Assembly: GCF_000497045.1 (NCBI RefSeq) | Contig: NW_015961990.1 | Location: 558,001-622,000, forward strand | Source of the DNA: Kalmanozyma brasiliensis GHG001 | Taxonomy: Eukaryota > Basidiomycota > Ustilaginomycetes > Ustilaginales | Length of the DNA: 64,000 nucleotides | Direction: 5' to 3' | Shown: positions 37,616 to 47,181 of the stretch, piece by piece | Position numbering within the stretch: the first letter of the stretch is position 1 | Layout: each line of letters begins with the position of its first letter | Made by a program: the position numbers and the translations under genes | The notes under the pieces: model-generated | Told to the model about the DNA's origin: nothing | What the model saw: only the letters and a program-made list of their open reading frames with translations | Databases searched by the model: none

Positions 37616-39388
37616 CTACAAACCCTCCAACGTGCTCCTACTCCTCCTCGCCGTCTCCTTGACCCTCTTGGCATCCCTCAGCACCCTCCCCGCGGCGAGC
37701 GCCACCTCCTTCTCCCTGGTCCACCTCTCATCCAACACCATCTCGTCCTTACCCCTCTTGCCCGACTTCTCCAGCGCCTTGATCACGCCCTCCGCCCGTT
37801 TCTCAGCCTGATCGACCCAGGCGATCGACTTCTCGCCGACCCTACCCGTCGACGACTCACCCCTAAACCACGCCGGGATCAACTTTGATGCTGTCCCCGA
37901 AACGGCGCCGCGGGTGAGCGCAAACATCGTCTCGGCAACATGCAGATCGAGAATCGACTGGTGGTGTGTGAGCCACAGCCTGTGCAGCTCGGCGGGGCCG
38001 CTCGAAGCTGGGGTAGCGACAAGACGGTTGAGCTCAGCGGTGGATAGTTGGAGCGCCGACATTTGGGTTTGGAGGGCTTGTTGAAGGGAGGTTGGGGTAG
38101 GCGTGTGGGCGTGCAGGGCAGATTTGGAGACGAGCGCGGTGATGAGCGATCGGGTGAGGGCTGGGGTGGGTGCTGCGTCTGAGCCGAGAGTGGGTGTTGG
38201 CGGTGCTGCTGCGACAGCCTCGGTGGGTGTTGCTGCCTTGGCTGCGGCTGGTGCCTTTGATCGAGAGAACCATCCTCCCGAAGAAGCCTTCTGTGGCTCT
38301 TCCGCTGGAACCTCCTCGATCTGCTTGCCCTGCATCTCCGGCGTGCTCGCTCCAGCAGTAGCAGCAATACTGACCGCCCGATTGAGCCACTCCTCCGCAT
38401 CGCCCCTCTGTCCCAATGCCGAATAAAGATCGCCCACCTTGGTAGCGAGCCTCACCAACCGACTCGCATTCTCGCTCCTCCCCTCGTTCGTCAAGCTCCC
38501 AATATCGTACAGCTTCTCATAGCTCGCAATGGCCGATTCCAACGCACCCCTGCTTCCCTGCCTCTCCTTGACCGAAGCCAATCTCGCCTCCAAGGCCATC
38601 GCCAGCGGGTCGACATTCCTCAACTGCTCCTTGGCCGCCGCCTCTCCCACGAATCCAGCTCGAATCGAATCCGTGTCAGGCAACTTAATCCCCTTGCTCG
38701 CAGCGATCTTGACCGCCAGGTTCAGATACTGCATGGCGAGGATCATTCCGTCTTCGACCTGCAACGTCTTTGCGGCGCCCATCGAAGTGATTGCTGTCCG
38801 TCCCAGCCCAGAGTTGCCTGCAGCACCACCGCCGAGCAGGACACTGGGCGAGATGCCGCCGCCCCAATTGGCGCTCATCCACGCGGACCGCACCGCATGT
38901 CGACCCTTGATCCCCAGCCGAGGATCCGTTCCCGTTCGGGTTGGCGAACCGGACCACGACTCTTCCAGCGCCAGCTCGCCCCACCCATACTCATCCGATG
39001 TGGTTCTGGAAGATGAGGACGCAGCAGGCATCGCAACATGCTCAACATACTGGTGGGCAGCTTCGAAGGAGACCACGCCGATGGTGGCCACGCCGAGAGC
39101 GGAGAAGGTGATGATGCGGGCGATGCGCGAGATGGTGTAGATGAACTGGGCGAAGGGCGTGCCGAAGGATTGGAGGACTTGCTGCTGATTCGGCGAGGTT
39201 GAGTAGGATCGCGCAGCGAGTGCTCTTGAAGAAGGGAGGATCGAAGTGCGAGCGATGGGCTGGAACGACTGGCGAGCGCTTCGCATGGTCGAAAGCGATC
39301 GCATCGATCGAAGTGGCGATTGCTGCAGCTTTGCGGTGGGAGCGCCCAGCCTCGCGGCAGTAGCGCTTCGAAGTACTGACTTCATCAT
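37616..39388 (-). CDS. Mitochondrial TPR-like inner-membrane protein (possibly MGR3-type)
   Basis: 590 residues from the ATG at 39388. The first 80 residues are Arg/Ser/Ala-rich with almost no acidic residues, a strong mitochondrial presequence. One membrane span (IYTISRIARIITFSALGVATIGVVSF) follows at about 85-110. The soluble part has helical repeat segments such as LAMQYLNLAVKIAASKGI and LATKVGDLYSALGQRGDAEEWLNRAVSIA, the latter a good TPR unit. An Ala/Pro/Thr-rich stretch separates it from a C-terminal helical domain ending in a basic tail. This layout (presequence, span, TPRs) recalls fungal Mgr3, an adaptor of the i-AAA protease, but I cannot confirm orthology from motifs alone. Confidence 0.75.
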   Translation of the reverse strand: MMKSVLRSATAARLGAPTAKLQQSPLRSMRSLSTMRSARQSFQPIARTSILPSSRALAARSYSTSPNQQQVLQSFGTPFAQFIYTISRIARIITFSALGVATIGVVSFEAAHQYVEHVAMPAASSSSRTTSDEYGWGELALEESWSGSPTRTGTDPRLGIKGRHAVRSAWMSANWGGGISPSVLLGGGAAGNSGLGRTAITSMGAAKTLQVEDGMILAMQYLNLAVKIAASKGIKLPDTDSIRAGFVGEAAAKEQLRNVDPLAMALEARLASVKERQGSRGALESAIASYEKLYDIGSLTNEGRSENASRLVRLATKVGDLYSALGQRGDAEEWLNRAVSIAATAGASTPEMQGKQIEEVPAEEPQKASSGGWFSRSKAPAAAKAATPTEAVAAAPPTPTLGSDAAPTPALTRSLITALVSKSALHAHTPTPTSLQQALQTQMSALQLSTAELNRLVATPASSGPAELHRLWLTHHQSILDLHVAETMFALTRGAVSGTASKLIPAWFRGESSTGRVGEKSIAWVDQAEKRAEGVIKALEKSGKRGKDEMVLDERWTREKEVALAAGRVLRDAKRVKETARRSRSTLEGL

Positions 39389-39660
39389 GGAGAAAGGGAA
39401 TGGTTGAAGATGAGAAGTAACAGCGTGCAGATGCAAGAAGGTCGAGCTCAGTGGAGTCTCAGAAGGTCTGATTAAGCTCAGCGGCTCGCGCGCGGAATTT
39501 TTGAGAGCGCCAATCGGCAGCCCAAAGACCCGATTTCACCTTCGTCTCTTGAAGTCTTTGACATGCTCTCTGTCCGTCGGTATCAAAGCTCAATCTCTGC
39601 ACAGCGATCGTATGTTCACGACCAGACATCTGATAGCATCTATGTTGTTATCGAGATCCA

Positions 39661-40908
39661 TCACGCATCCTTAGCCAGCGCCTTCTTCTCGTCGTTGACC
39701 ACCTTCTTAGCCAGACCTTCGCGTCTCTTTTCCCTCGCTTCGATGCCAATTCCTGCAAAGACCACGGCCACACCGACCCACTGCAGGCTGCTCAGCTCGT
39801 GCTTGTACACCACAACGGACAGGAGCATGGTGAAGAGCTTCCTCGTCACTGTGATCGACACGAGCGTGAGGCTGCCGAAGCGTTCGAGCGTTTCGAAGAT
39901 GGAGACCTGGCCCACGGCTCCGGCGAGCGCATAGGCGATGATGTCGCGCCAGACCTCGGGATGTTTGTGCGTGAAGGCTAGTGCTGTCGACAGCTGCGTG
40001 GGTTGACCTGCAGTCGAGAGGAAAGGTAGCGGCAGGAACAGGGTAAGTGCCATAAGGAGCGCAGAGATGGCGTTCATGACGAGCATCATCTGGCCCGCAG
40101 AGACTGTCTTGCGGCCAAACTTGGAGAAGACTTGGTCCTGAGTGCTGTTGGTGGCTCCATCCAGGACGAGATTGAGCAAGCAGAGCAGAAGACCGATGAC
40201 GCTGCTGCTCTCGGGACCGTTGGCCTTCTTGCCCGGTTTCGCGGGTGCGAAGGCCATAAAGAGCCAGATGCCCAGCGTGACCAATCCCACGACGGCGTAC
40301 TTGTACGCTGCGAACTTGCGCCTGTACAGCACGACATTCATGACGAGTACTGGGACCAGCTTGCATGATTTTGCCAACGTGAGTGTCGGGTAGGAGATGT
40401 AGCGGAGGCTGAGGAAGCCGAGTTGCGAGGCGGTGCTTTGGAGAGCAGCAATGAGGATGTAGCGTGAGAGAAGCGGCGAGATCCAGCGCGACTGCGTAGA
40501 CACGGTCGCACCGTTAGCTGTCGATGAGGACCCATTTTGCTTTTGCGATGGAATGCCGTTCGGAGTGAGGGTATGCAGGCCGAGAATGTGCGAAACAGGC
40601 TTGCCCGAGCCGCGATTCCGCAAGAGAAGGTAGATGCAAGCGATGATGGAGGAGAACAGTGCCTGCACTGTGTTGAGAAAGAGTGGCGAGCGAAAGTAAT
40701 CTGGCTGTGGATTTGGATGCAGCAGTGTCGCGTGTGAAATGTATGGTGTCTTGGTGACTGTAGCATCAAGAAGAAACAAGTCAGTACACGGCTGTGCAGA
40801 ATCAATGCTCAAAGTCAGGGCATACGCACTTCGTTCCTGCAGAAGGCCCCATATCAAGAAGGTGGTGTAGATGGAGCCGGCGCAGATGCCGAGCTGGAAG
40901 AGCGTCAT
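39661..40908 (-). CDS. HUT1: UDP-galactose transporter homologue HUT1
   Basis: Multispan nucleotide-sugar transporter of the SLC35B family, in the ER or Golgi. Two exons: 40908-40830 and 40757-39661. The 72-nt intron runs GTGCGT...CTACAG on the minus strand, and the split codon (A+TC, Ile) gives LLQERITKTPYI, replacing an intron-derived insertion. 391 residues. The start MTLFQLGICAGSIYTTFLIWGLLQE matches the family N-terminus, so the open frame up to 41022 is leader. Conserved parts include STASQLGFLSLRYISYPTLTLAKSCKLVPV and YALAGAVGQVSIFETLERFGSL. It ends with a Lys-rich cytosolic tail (KKVVNDEKKALAKDA). Confidence 0.93.
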   Translation of the reverse strand: MTLFQLGICAGSIYTTFLIWGLLQERSAYALTLSIDSAQPCTDLFLLDATVTKTPYISHATLLHPNPQPDYFRSPLFLNTVQALFSSIIACIYLLLRNRGSGKPVSHILGLHTLTPNGIPSQKQNGSSSTANGATVSTQSRWISPLLSRYILIAALQSTASQLGFLSLRYISYPTLTLAKSCKLVPVLVMNVVLYRRKFAAYKYAVVGLVTLGIWLFMAFAPAKPGKKANGPESSSVIGLLLCLLNLVLDGATNSTQDQVFSKFGRKTVSAGQMMLVMNAISALLMALTLFLPLPFLSTAGQPTQLSTALAFTHKHPEVWRDIIAYALAGAVGQVSIFETLERFGSLTLVSITVTRKLFTMLLSVVVYKHELSSLQWVGVAVVFAGIGIEAREKRREGLAKKVVNDEKKALAKDA

Positions 40909-41418
40909 ATTGGATAGTGAGCGGAGAGTGGTGAGGACAGAAGGTACATAACGAGAAATGGAGCGGAGAACAACACTTCGTTCCGGCACGCGGGAACCAT
41001 CAGAAGCCAAAATGCCGTGCATCTTTCACGTCGGCGAATTTCATCTGGCCACGTCGACCGCTCACGCAAAGCCGATCCACACCCGATCTACTGTGGATTC
41101 ACTCATTTCTCGCTCGACCGCTTAGGTAGCCGCAACACACACACCCTCTTTTTGCGTCTGGATTGCCGCCTGCTCTCATTGCTTGTCATAGATGTCACAG
41201 ATGTCAGTGCCCGAAGCGCTGCGATGCTTGCAAATTGGTGGTCAAGCGGCCTGCCCAGAAGAAAGCGCGGCTGCTCCGTTGCTGAGTTGATGAAGGCTGT
41301 GGTCTTCTGACACTCGAGCGGGTCACATCCGAATGCCTGTGTCCGAATCTGACTGATGTTTGATCCGACGATGGCGGTGCTGCCTATGCGAAGTTGAGTG
41401 GGGCTTGCAAGTACCCGA
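40909..41418. other. Intergenic between HUT1 and the short membrane protein
   Basis: 510 bp holding the HUT1 upstream region and the 3' side of the next minus-strand gene. No frame with motif support. Confidence 0.5.
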
Positions 41419-41697
41419 TCATTCGACCTTAGCGTCGTTCCTCGGCTGTGCCTTTGTAAATGCCGCCTTGACGGGATCCGCTATCGCTCTCGGGACGCCG
41501 TTCCTGGCGATATAGATGGCGAGAAGGATGAACGCGGCGTCGACTGCTAGTAGTAGCCATGGGTTCCAGCCTGCCTTTTCTGGTGTGCTTGAGTCGCTTG
41601 CAGCGGCGTCGCTTCCTGACAAAGAGTCGGCGAGACCTGCGACTTTGGGGTGACCTGGCGGTGGTGTGCCTTTGAAGCCGAGCGGGCACTGACTCAT
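41419..41697 (-). CDS. Short single-span membrane protein, function unknown
   Basis: 92 residues from the ATG at 41697, beginning SQCPLGFKGTPPPGHPK. A Ser/Asp-rich linker is followed by one span (WLLLAVDAAFILLAIYIARNG, about 55-75) and a short basic C-terminal segment. The CP dipeptide after the N-terminus recalls haem-regulatory motifs, but a single CP is weak evidence. No signal peptide precedes the span, so an N-out or tail-anchored topology cannot be decided. The frame is open upstream to 41808, through pyrimidine-rich leader-like sequence that I excluded. Compact size and conserved-looking N-terminus suggest a real small gene. Confidence 0.6.
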   Translation of the reverse strand: MSQCPLGFKGTPPPGHPKVAGLADSLSGSDAAASDSSTPEKAGWNPWLLLAVDAAFILLAIYIARNGVPRAIADPVKAAFTKAQPRNDAKVE

Positions 41698-42064
41698 CTT
41701 GATGTGACTGAATGAGGCGAGGTGAAGAGGCGAAGAGAAAGGATGCTGGTGAGCAAGAAGGGAGGGCACAAACAAGCTGGGAGAGTACGACAAGGAGGCT
41801 AGTGACATGGAAGCTCGGAGCGATTGCGTGATTTCGAGGAGGGGCCGGCATTCACATTTTTAAGCTTGGGAGAGCAACACTCTGCAGCCTGGACCCTGAG
41901 ATCTCGCTGCCCGCGGAGGGCTGAGATCAACGAGCTCGCAGAGCCCCATTCTCATCACCACGCAGCTTTGAACGTCGTCTTGTCACCGCATCACACTTCA
42001 ACACACCTCTAAGTGGCTGATCACGCAGAGGAGAGGAGAACTTCACAATGTCGCATTGTGGGCG
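41698..42064. other. Intergenic
   Basis: 367 bp between two minus-strand genes: leader and promoter of the short membrane protein and the 3' flank of the PhyH-family gene. Nothing else is seen. Confidence 0.5.
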
Positions 42065-43126
42065 CTAATCGTTCTGAAGCGAAAATCCAAGCTGCTTGTC
42101 CGCAAACGCGGCATCCATACGTATTAGATTGGCCCACATCGGCTTCAGAGCCTCTGGCAGCGACTCGCCAAAGGAAGTATCTCGCATCCACTCGACACCG
42201 TGCTGAAGAACATTTCTTGCCCTCTCTGCTGTGCCCTTCCCACCCTGCGATGCATCGCCAAAGCAGCCGTGCAGTGTTGCTCGCTTTGCACTTGGCAGAT
42301 AGCTAGCTCGATGCAAGATGCGCTGTGAGTAGAACGCCGTTTGTCCTGGCTTGAGCTTGGCCCTCACTGTGTCGGGCGGATCGATTCCAATCCAGGATCC
42401 GTCTGCTGCGAAGCCCTCTTCCTGCTGCATAACTGGTTGTGATGGGTCCACTTGGGTTGCTGACGGTGCTTTGGCGTTGTTCGCCTCGATCTCCTTCAGT
42501 GTGCGCAACCGACGATGAGTGCCAGGCACGATAAATAGACAATCATCGTCGTACAAGGCCGTGTTGAACTGCACACCATACGTTGGCGTATTCAGCCGTG
42601 CTTGCTCCTCGCTCTGCGACACATCCGGCCGGATGTCGTCTCGATGCCAACCGAGCGCGAAACGATGGGACGATGGGTTGATGAGAAGATTGAACAGCTC
42701 CATCTGCATGTCATTCACCTCGGCACCGATCAAGAGTGAAGCAATTTCGAGCAAGGGTGAGCTGCCATAGAAGCGCTGGAATGTGCTCGACAGCGATGCG
42801 CCCTGGGACGGCCCCGCGACGTCTAGCTGCGGATTCATGATGTGCTGCACGCCCCAGCTGTCTCGATTGTCCTTGGTGAAAGGCGGGAACGCGTTGCCCA
42901 CCACTCGTCGGTGAGGCCAGAGCCCGTCTCGGGTGAGCCGAGTTGCGACGTCGGCATGCTTGCGAAGCGAGTCAATGTGAAGCGGCGAGGCTGTGTCGGA
43001 GGAAAGAACACCGTCGATAATCACGTATCCTTGCTCTTGATACTGGTGAAGCAGCGTCTCCGGGTCGAATCCGAGTGTCCGCAGACGAGCGACTGCTTCG
43101 GCGGGTCTACCGCTCGGATGAGCCAT
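42065..43126 (-). CDS. Phytanoyl-CoA dioxygenase (PhyH) family Fe(II)/2-oxoglutarate enzyme
   Basis: 353 residues, intronless. The facial triad is visible as His161-x-Asp163 in LGWHRDDIRP and distal His272 in RILHRASYLP, with Arg282 positioned to bind 2-oxoglutarate. The N-terminal helix and strand YQEQGYVIIDGVLS and the MQMELFNLLINP segment fit the family. An insertion of about 30 hydrophilic residues (about 215-245) separates FIVPGTHRR from WIGIDPPD. No PTS1 or signal peptide is seen, so a cytosolic enzyme is likely. PhyH members act on fatty acyl-CoAs, but also on secondary metabolites and nucleosides, so the substrate cannot be assigned. Confidence 0.88.
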   Translation of the reverse strand: MAHPSGRPAEAVARLRTLGFDPETLLHQYQEQGYVIIDGVLSSDTASPLHIDSLRKHADVATRLTRDGLWPHRRVVGNAFPPFTKDNRDSWGVQHIMNPQLDVAGPSQGASLSSTFQRFYGSSPLLEIASLLIGAEVNDMQMELFNLLINPSSHRFALGWHRDDIRPDVSQSEEQARLNTPTYGVQFNTALYDDDCLFIVPGTHRRLRTLKEIEANNAKAPSATQVDPSQPVMQQEEGFAADGSWIGIDPPDTVRAKLKPGQTAFYSQRILHRASYLPSAKRATLHGCFGDASQGGKGTAERARNVLQHGVEWMRDTSFGESLPEALKPMWANLIRMDAAFADKQLGFSLQND

Positions 43127-43520
43127 GTCGACGTGTGTGTGGGTGAATCAAATGCTCCTGCTTTCGGCTCACGTCCGCTTCATGGCGTGGGAAAGGATGG
43201 TTGCCTCATCAGGCACGAGGAGAAGCAGCGTCGGCGGGATCCGACCAACCCGCCCAAGACACCCCGCAAGACGCCGAAAATGCCGATATCAAAAAATTCA
43301 ATCTTGTTAAAGCGGCGATGCTGAGCTAGCAAGTGGAGTCACAAAATGCTTGAGTAAGGAGCACAGTCCAGCTTCAGCCGGTGACGTTGAGAAGATCATC
43401 AACTCCAGCTCCGAAGCGAGCCACGTTCTTGTCAGGGCTCAAGCAAGGTCTTTGCCTCGCATACACCATCTCAGCTCGATCGTTCCTTCTCCCAATCGAT
43501 ACGGAAGAGCCTGTCCCAAG
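43127..43520. promoter_or_regulatory. Divergent upstream region PhyH gene / LOG-CAF16 fusion
   Basis: 394 bp. The frame of the fusion gene is open from 43350, but no ATG precedes 43521 and the sequence lacks conserved character, so I treat it as leader. No TATA box is evident. Confidence 0.5.
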
Positions 43521-45188
43521 ATGTCCGGCTACACAGACTCAATATGCGTCTTTTGCGGCTCCTCGCCCGGCACCAAGCCCGAATACATGGCCGCTGCCGC
43601 TAGCGTCGGTCAGGCCATCGCCAAGCACAACTACCGTCTTGTCTACGGAGGCGGCTCGCGCGGCTGCATGAGCGGTGTCTCGCAAGCCGTATTCGAAGCC
43701 GGGGGACACGTTCTCGGTGTCATCCCTCAAGTCATGGCCACCACCAAGCCCGCGGGTCACCCTGGCCAGGGTGTTGGAGCTCAAATCGTCGTCTCGAAGG
43801 AGGGCACTGGACCTACCGTCCTCAACCCCGACGCGGGCTCAGGTCACGTCGAGACTGTCGTCGTCCAGTCCATGCACGAGCGCAAGCAACGCATGGCCGA
43901 GGAGAGCAATCTTGGCTTCATCGGTCTTCCCGGCGGGTACGGCACCTTTGAAGAGGTCATGGAGATGGTCACTTGGACGCAGCTCGGCATCCACCGCAAA
44001 CCCATGGTCCTCCTTAACGTCAACGGCTTCTATAGCCCACTCAAGCAGCAGATCGACCTCGCCGTCGAAGAAGGCTTCATCTCCAAAGCCGGTCAGCAGC
44101 TCGTCAGCTTCATCGACTGCGACCCGTCCAACATTGCCGCCTGCGGTGACGCTGTGCTGGCCGAATCCGTCCGCCTCGCCAAGGAGCTCTCCGCCAACGG
44201 CTCCGGCTACTGGGACTGGAACAAGCCCCAGGGACCCACTAGCACCGCGGAGGGGGGCATCATCGACAATGCCGCTTCCAAATCCATTCCCCTCGCCGAA
44301 GGCGAACAGCTCGCCGTCGAGGTCACCAACCTCACGTTCACTTTCAATCCGGACATTCCGCCCTCGCTCGAGCAGTGCAACCTCCACCTCAAGCGCGGCT
44401 CTCGCTGTCTGCTCATTGGTGCCAATGGCGCGGGCAAGTCGACGCTCCTCCGGCTGCTCGCGGGCAAGAAGCTGTGCGATTCCAAGGTGCGTGTGTTTGG
44501 CAAGGACGTCTTCCGCGACTCACCCTCGGGAGTTACCTATCTGGGTACGGAGTGGGCTATGAACCCCGTCGTGCGGTCCGATATTGTCGTCTCGACCTTC
44601 CTCGATTCCGTGGGAGGATACCGTCACAAGGCACGCCGCGACCGTCTGCTCGATATTTTGGACGTCGACCTCACGTGGCACATGCACGCCATCTCGGATG
44701 GCGAGCGACGTCGCGTTCAGCTGTGCATGGGGTTGATGGAGCCATGGGACCTGCTGTTGCTCGACGAAGTGACAGTCGATCTCGATGTCCAAGTTCGTGC
44801 CGATCTGCTCGACTTTTTGCAGCTGGAAACCGTCGAGCGCGGCGCCACCATCATCTATGCAACACACATCTTTGACGGTCTGCAAAGCTTCCCTACCCAC
44901 CTGGCGCACATGAGGCTGGGAACGACCACCACCACCCTACCCATCGACTGGCCGGCGAAGAACCCGGCGGACATCGCCGCCCTCCCACCCACGGCGAACG
45001 CCGATAAGGATCGAGACCTGTCCCCGCTGCTCAACGTCTCGCTCGCCTGGTTGCGCGAGGACAAGGTCGTCAGGGCCGAAGCTGAAGCCAAGAGGGGCAG
45101 AACCAGAGGCGCCAATAGGAACAACGTCGAGACCGACTCGGAGAGGTTCTTTAGCAAGTACGACTATTCGCAGACGGTAACTCGTTGA
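43521..45188 (+). CDS. LOG-type phosphoribohydrolase fused to CAF16-type ABC ATPase
   Basis: 555 residues in one uninterrupted frame. Residues 1 to about 230 form a complete LOG/lysine-decarboxylase-like domain: VFCGSSPG (11-18), GGGSRGCMSG (43-52), MHERKQRM (118-125) and PGGYGTFEE (137-145), the nucleotide-binding and catalytic motifs of cytokinin riboside 5'-monophosphate phosphoribohydrolase. After a linker of about 35 residues, 264-555 match Caf16, the CCR4-NOT-associated ABC ATPase: VEVTNLTFTF, Walker A GANGAGKST (300-308), YLGTEWAMNPVVRSDI, signature ISDGERRRVQL (391-401), Walker B LLLLDE (411-416) with VTVDLDV, and YATHIFDG (446-453). Both halves look intact. No intron, stop or ATG-rich junction suggests two genes. 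The coupling is unusual. The start at 43521 directly precedes the first LOG strand. Confidence 0.92.
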   Translation: MSGYTDSICVFCGSSPGTKPEYMAAAASVGQAIAKHNYRLVYGGGSRGCMSGVSQAVFEAGGHVLGVIPQVMATTKPAGHPGQGVGAQIVVSKEGTGPTVLNPDAGSGHVETVVVQSMHERKQRMAEESNLGFIGLPGGYGTFEEVMEMVTWTQLGIHRKPMVLLNVNGFYSPLKQQIDLAVEEGFISKAGQQLVSFIDCDPSNIAACGDAVLAESVRLAKELSANGSGYWDWNKPQGPTSTAEGGIIDNAASKSIPLAEGEQLAVEVTNLTFTFNPDIPPSLEQCNLHLKRGSRCLLIGANGAGKSTLLRLLAGKKLCDSKVRVFGKDVFRDSPSGVTYLGTEWAMNPVVRSDIVVSTFLDSVGGYRHKARRDRLLDILDVDLTWHMHAISDGERRRVQLCMGLMEPWDLLLLDEVTVDLDVQVRADLLDFLQLETVERGATIIYATHIFDGLQSFPTHLAHMRLGTTTTTLPIDWPAKNPADIAALPPTANADKDRDLSPLLNVSLAWLREDKVVRAEAEAKRGRTRGANRNNVETDSERFFSKYDYSQTVTR

Positions 45189-45592
45189 ATGGATACAGAC
45201 GGACAGCTCAACGCTGCCTCCCGCTTAGACACTCGCTTCGGATATGACCGGTCGTCCCTCTCGAGGGGTGGACATCCACTTTGTTTCACATGTACTTGTA
45301 TACGAACAAAATCGCAACTGCTCAACCAGAACTTCTGTCGTTGTGCGTGAAGAGGATGAGTTGGGAGACCCGGAGAAGAACGTGCATTTGAACGTGTGGG
45401 AAAGCGGTTCTCGTCCGGCTCCGAGCCGCGCCTTCATGTATCACGCGGGAGCCGGGGCACGCTGGACCAACCCCATCTCATCGCGCACACCAGTGCGATC
45501 CGCTCCCTCAGTGGCTATAAAGACAGCCTCAGACGCAAGATTCCAGGCCCTCGATTCGCACGTCAGTCATCGACCAGGCCAGTTCCTTCACG
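45189..45592. promoter_or_regulatory. Upstream region of first small secreted-protein gene
   Basis: 404 bp after the fusion gene stop. It contains the TATA box at 45515-45520. A long Arg/Ser-rich frame (45244 onward) overlaps the secreted-protein gene in another register and is rejected. Confidence 0.5.
45515..45520 (+). promoter_or_regulatory. TATA box, secreted protein 1
   Basis: TATAAA within GTGGCTATAAAGACAG, 78 bp before the ATG at 45593. Confidence 0.6.
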
Positions 45593-46105
45593 ATGCATCA
45601 CATTCTGTTCTTCACGACCACCCTCCTCCTATGGGCCTGCACTGGTTGGTGCGCACCTCTGAGCTACGCCATCGAGTCCGATCGAACCCTTCGCAAACTT
45701 CCCCCCTCCGCTCTGGACAGCTCGCCCTGGACGTCCGTCCGATACCCGCACGTGGCCGAGCTGGTCGAGGAGCCACTTGGCCGCAGCCAGCGCGCGATTC
45801 ACGGAATTGTCGTGGAGCCTCCGTCGCCCGTCACGACGTCGCACCGCACATTGGGGGAGCTGATGCACCAAGAAGAGCATCGCACACTCGGGGAGCTGTT
45901 GCGCCAAGAAGGACCGGACGTTCACCGCGGTACTGCGGAGGAAGCGGGTCGGAACGGAGGTATAGCGGACGAGAGGATCGGTCGGCCCAGAGGGGTTCCT
46001 CCGCGCGATCTAGGCGGTGGCAGTCTAGAGATCGTCGAGGTCGAAAGATTGGCGAGTAGCAAGGGCGTGTGGAAGAGGATCAAGGGGTGGTGGAAGCACC
46101 TTTAG
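45593..46105 (+). CDS. Small secreted protein 1, effector candidate
   Basis: 170 residues, intronless. The N-terminus MHHILFFTTTLLLWACTGWC is a strong signal peptide with likely cleavage near residue 20-21 (before APLS). The mature part is hydrophilic and apparently disordered. It contains a short internal duplication (HRTLGELMHQEE then HRTLGELLRQEG, about 85-108) and a PPRD segment, and ends in a basic, Trp-rich helix (KGVWKRIKGWWKHL). No cysteine pairs remain after the signal peptide and no domain was recognised. First of three consecutive secreted-protein genes on the same strand; weak resemblance to the second at the C-terminus is described in the findings. Confidence 0.75.
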   Translation: MHHILFFTTTLLLWACTGWCAPLSYAIESDRTLRKLPPSALDSSPWTSVRYPHVAELVEEPLGRSQRAIHGIVVEPPSPVTTSHRTLGELMHQEEHRTLGELLRQEGPDVHRGTAEEAGRNGGIADERIGRPRGVPPRDLGGGSLEIVEVERLASSKGVWKRIKGWWKHL

Positions 46106-46728
46106 CCCGGTCTTGAAGCGGAGGGTTCCATGCAATGCGTTTGCAGAGAGTGTATGACCAGAGCAACGCGTCAGACCTTGGCTCGGCGCCACTAGATTGC
46201 AAGACGTGTGAAGGTGCCCCCGTCGTTGGATCTCACGACCCCCAATTGTGGCGAACGTCATCAAGATCAAACGTGAGACAAGTCAAACCGGTGCGCAACT
46301 GGTCGGACGCTCGCAAGTTCTTATCTTGCGCCCAAAATCTCATCGCCGTGTGTCACGACCCACACGGCATATCTCGCGTTGCTCATCACAAGTTGCTGAA
46401 ATGAGACGATCTAGACCCCTTGTTGCTTCGCGAAGGCTCGGTTGTGAGAAGGTGCGCAGGAGCGAGCACTCAAGGGTAGACCGGATCGCATGCCCTGCTG
46501 ATATTTGGGGACAGCTCCTCGTTCATCTGCAAGCTCAACCCTCTCACCGCGAGTCAAACCTTGGTTGTCTTGTCACACGGATGCCAAGCACTGCATCCCT
46601 CGAGTGCGAGCTGTCACGCGGACCCAACTTCAAGCTCGAAGGTTCTGGCCTGAGATATAAAGGGGCTGGGCATTACCTGATCATGTCCTCACCTGTCGTC
46701 TCTATTTCGCAGCTGAACCCCCGGGACG
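46106..46728. promoter_or_regulatory. Upstream region of second small secreted-protein gene
   Basis: 623 bp without a supported frame. A TATA box lies at 46656-46661. Nothing else is recognised. Confidence 0.5.
46656..46661 (+). promoter_or_regulatory. TATA box, secreted protein 2
   Basis: TATAAA within GAGATATAAAGGGGC, 73 bp before the ATG at 46729. Confidence 0.65.
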
Positions 46729-47181
46729 ATGTTGCTGCACGCGATGAGATCTTCGACCGCCCTGCTGCTGGTACTGACCGGCATCATCCAAGCCCTGCCC
46801 CTGCCCTTGTCTCCCGAGCTCGACCTCGCCGAAGACGTGCGTCGTGTCAAGATCGATTCGACTTCCGCCGCGCCCCTCGGGGACTGGATCGCCTCCGCAC
46901 ATCCGCTTGAGCCACCGACTCTGTCGCCAGTGCCGGCTCCTGACCTGGCCTCCGACCCACGTCCGTTCGTGATCGAGGCGATGCTTCCGCCGCGCGAGCC
47001 AGCGCCTGCCACACCGGTCAGGGAGATTCAGGGTCGTTTCCCGCCTGGAGCACCAAGCCATCCGCTCCACCGCGAGACGAGGACGAGCGGACGTCCAGCG
47101 ACAACGTGGCTCAAGTCGATCGCCAAAAAGGAGCCTGGTGGGGAATCAAGCAAGGCCGACGGAACGGATCGTACCCGCTGA
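46729..47181 (+). CDS. Small secreted protein 2, effector candidate, 3' frame uncertain
   Basis: 150 residues from the ATG at 46729; a second ATG at 46744 begins the better signal peptide (MRSSTALLLVLTGIIQALP, cleavage likely near residue 20-25 of the longer form). The mature part is Pro/Ala-rich with no cysteine and no known domain. The last third may be in the wrong register. From about 46983 to the stop at 47253-47255 another frame stays open and reads PPRDEDERTSS, then AQVDRQKGAWWGIKQG, which resembles the C-terminus of secreted protein 1. An insertion/deletion, a strain-specific frameshift, or chance could explain this. Annotated as the uninterrupted frame. Confidence 0.6.
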   Translation: MLLHAMRSSTALLLVLTGIIQALPLPLSPELDLAEDVRRVKIDSTSAAPLGDWIASAHPLEPPTLSPVPAPDLASDPRPFVIEAMLPPREPAPATPVREIQGRFPPGAPSHPLHRETRTSGRPATTWLKSIAKKEPGGESSKADGTDRTR

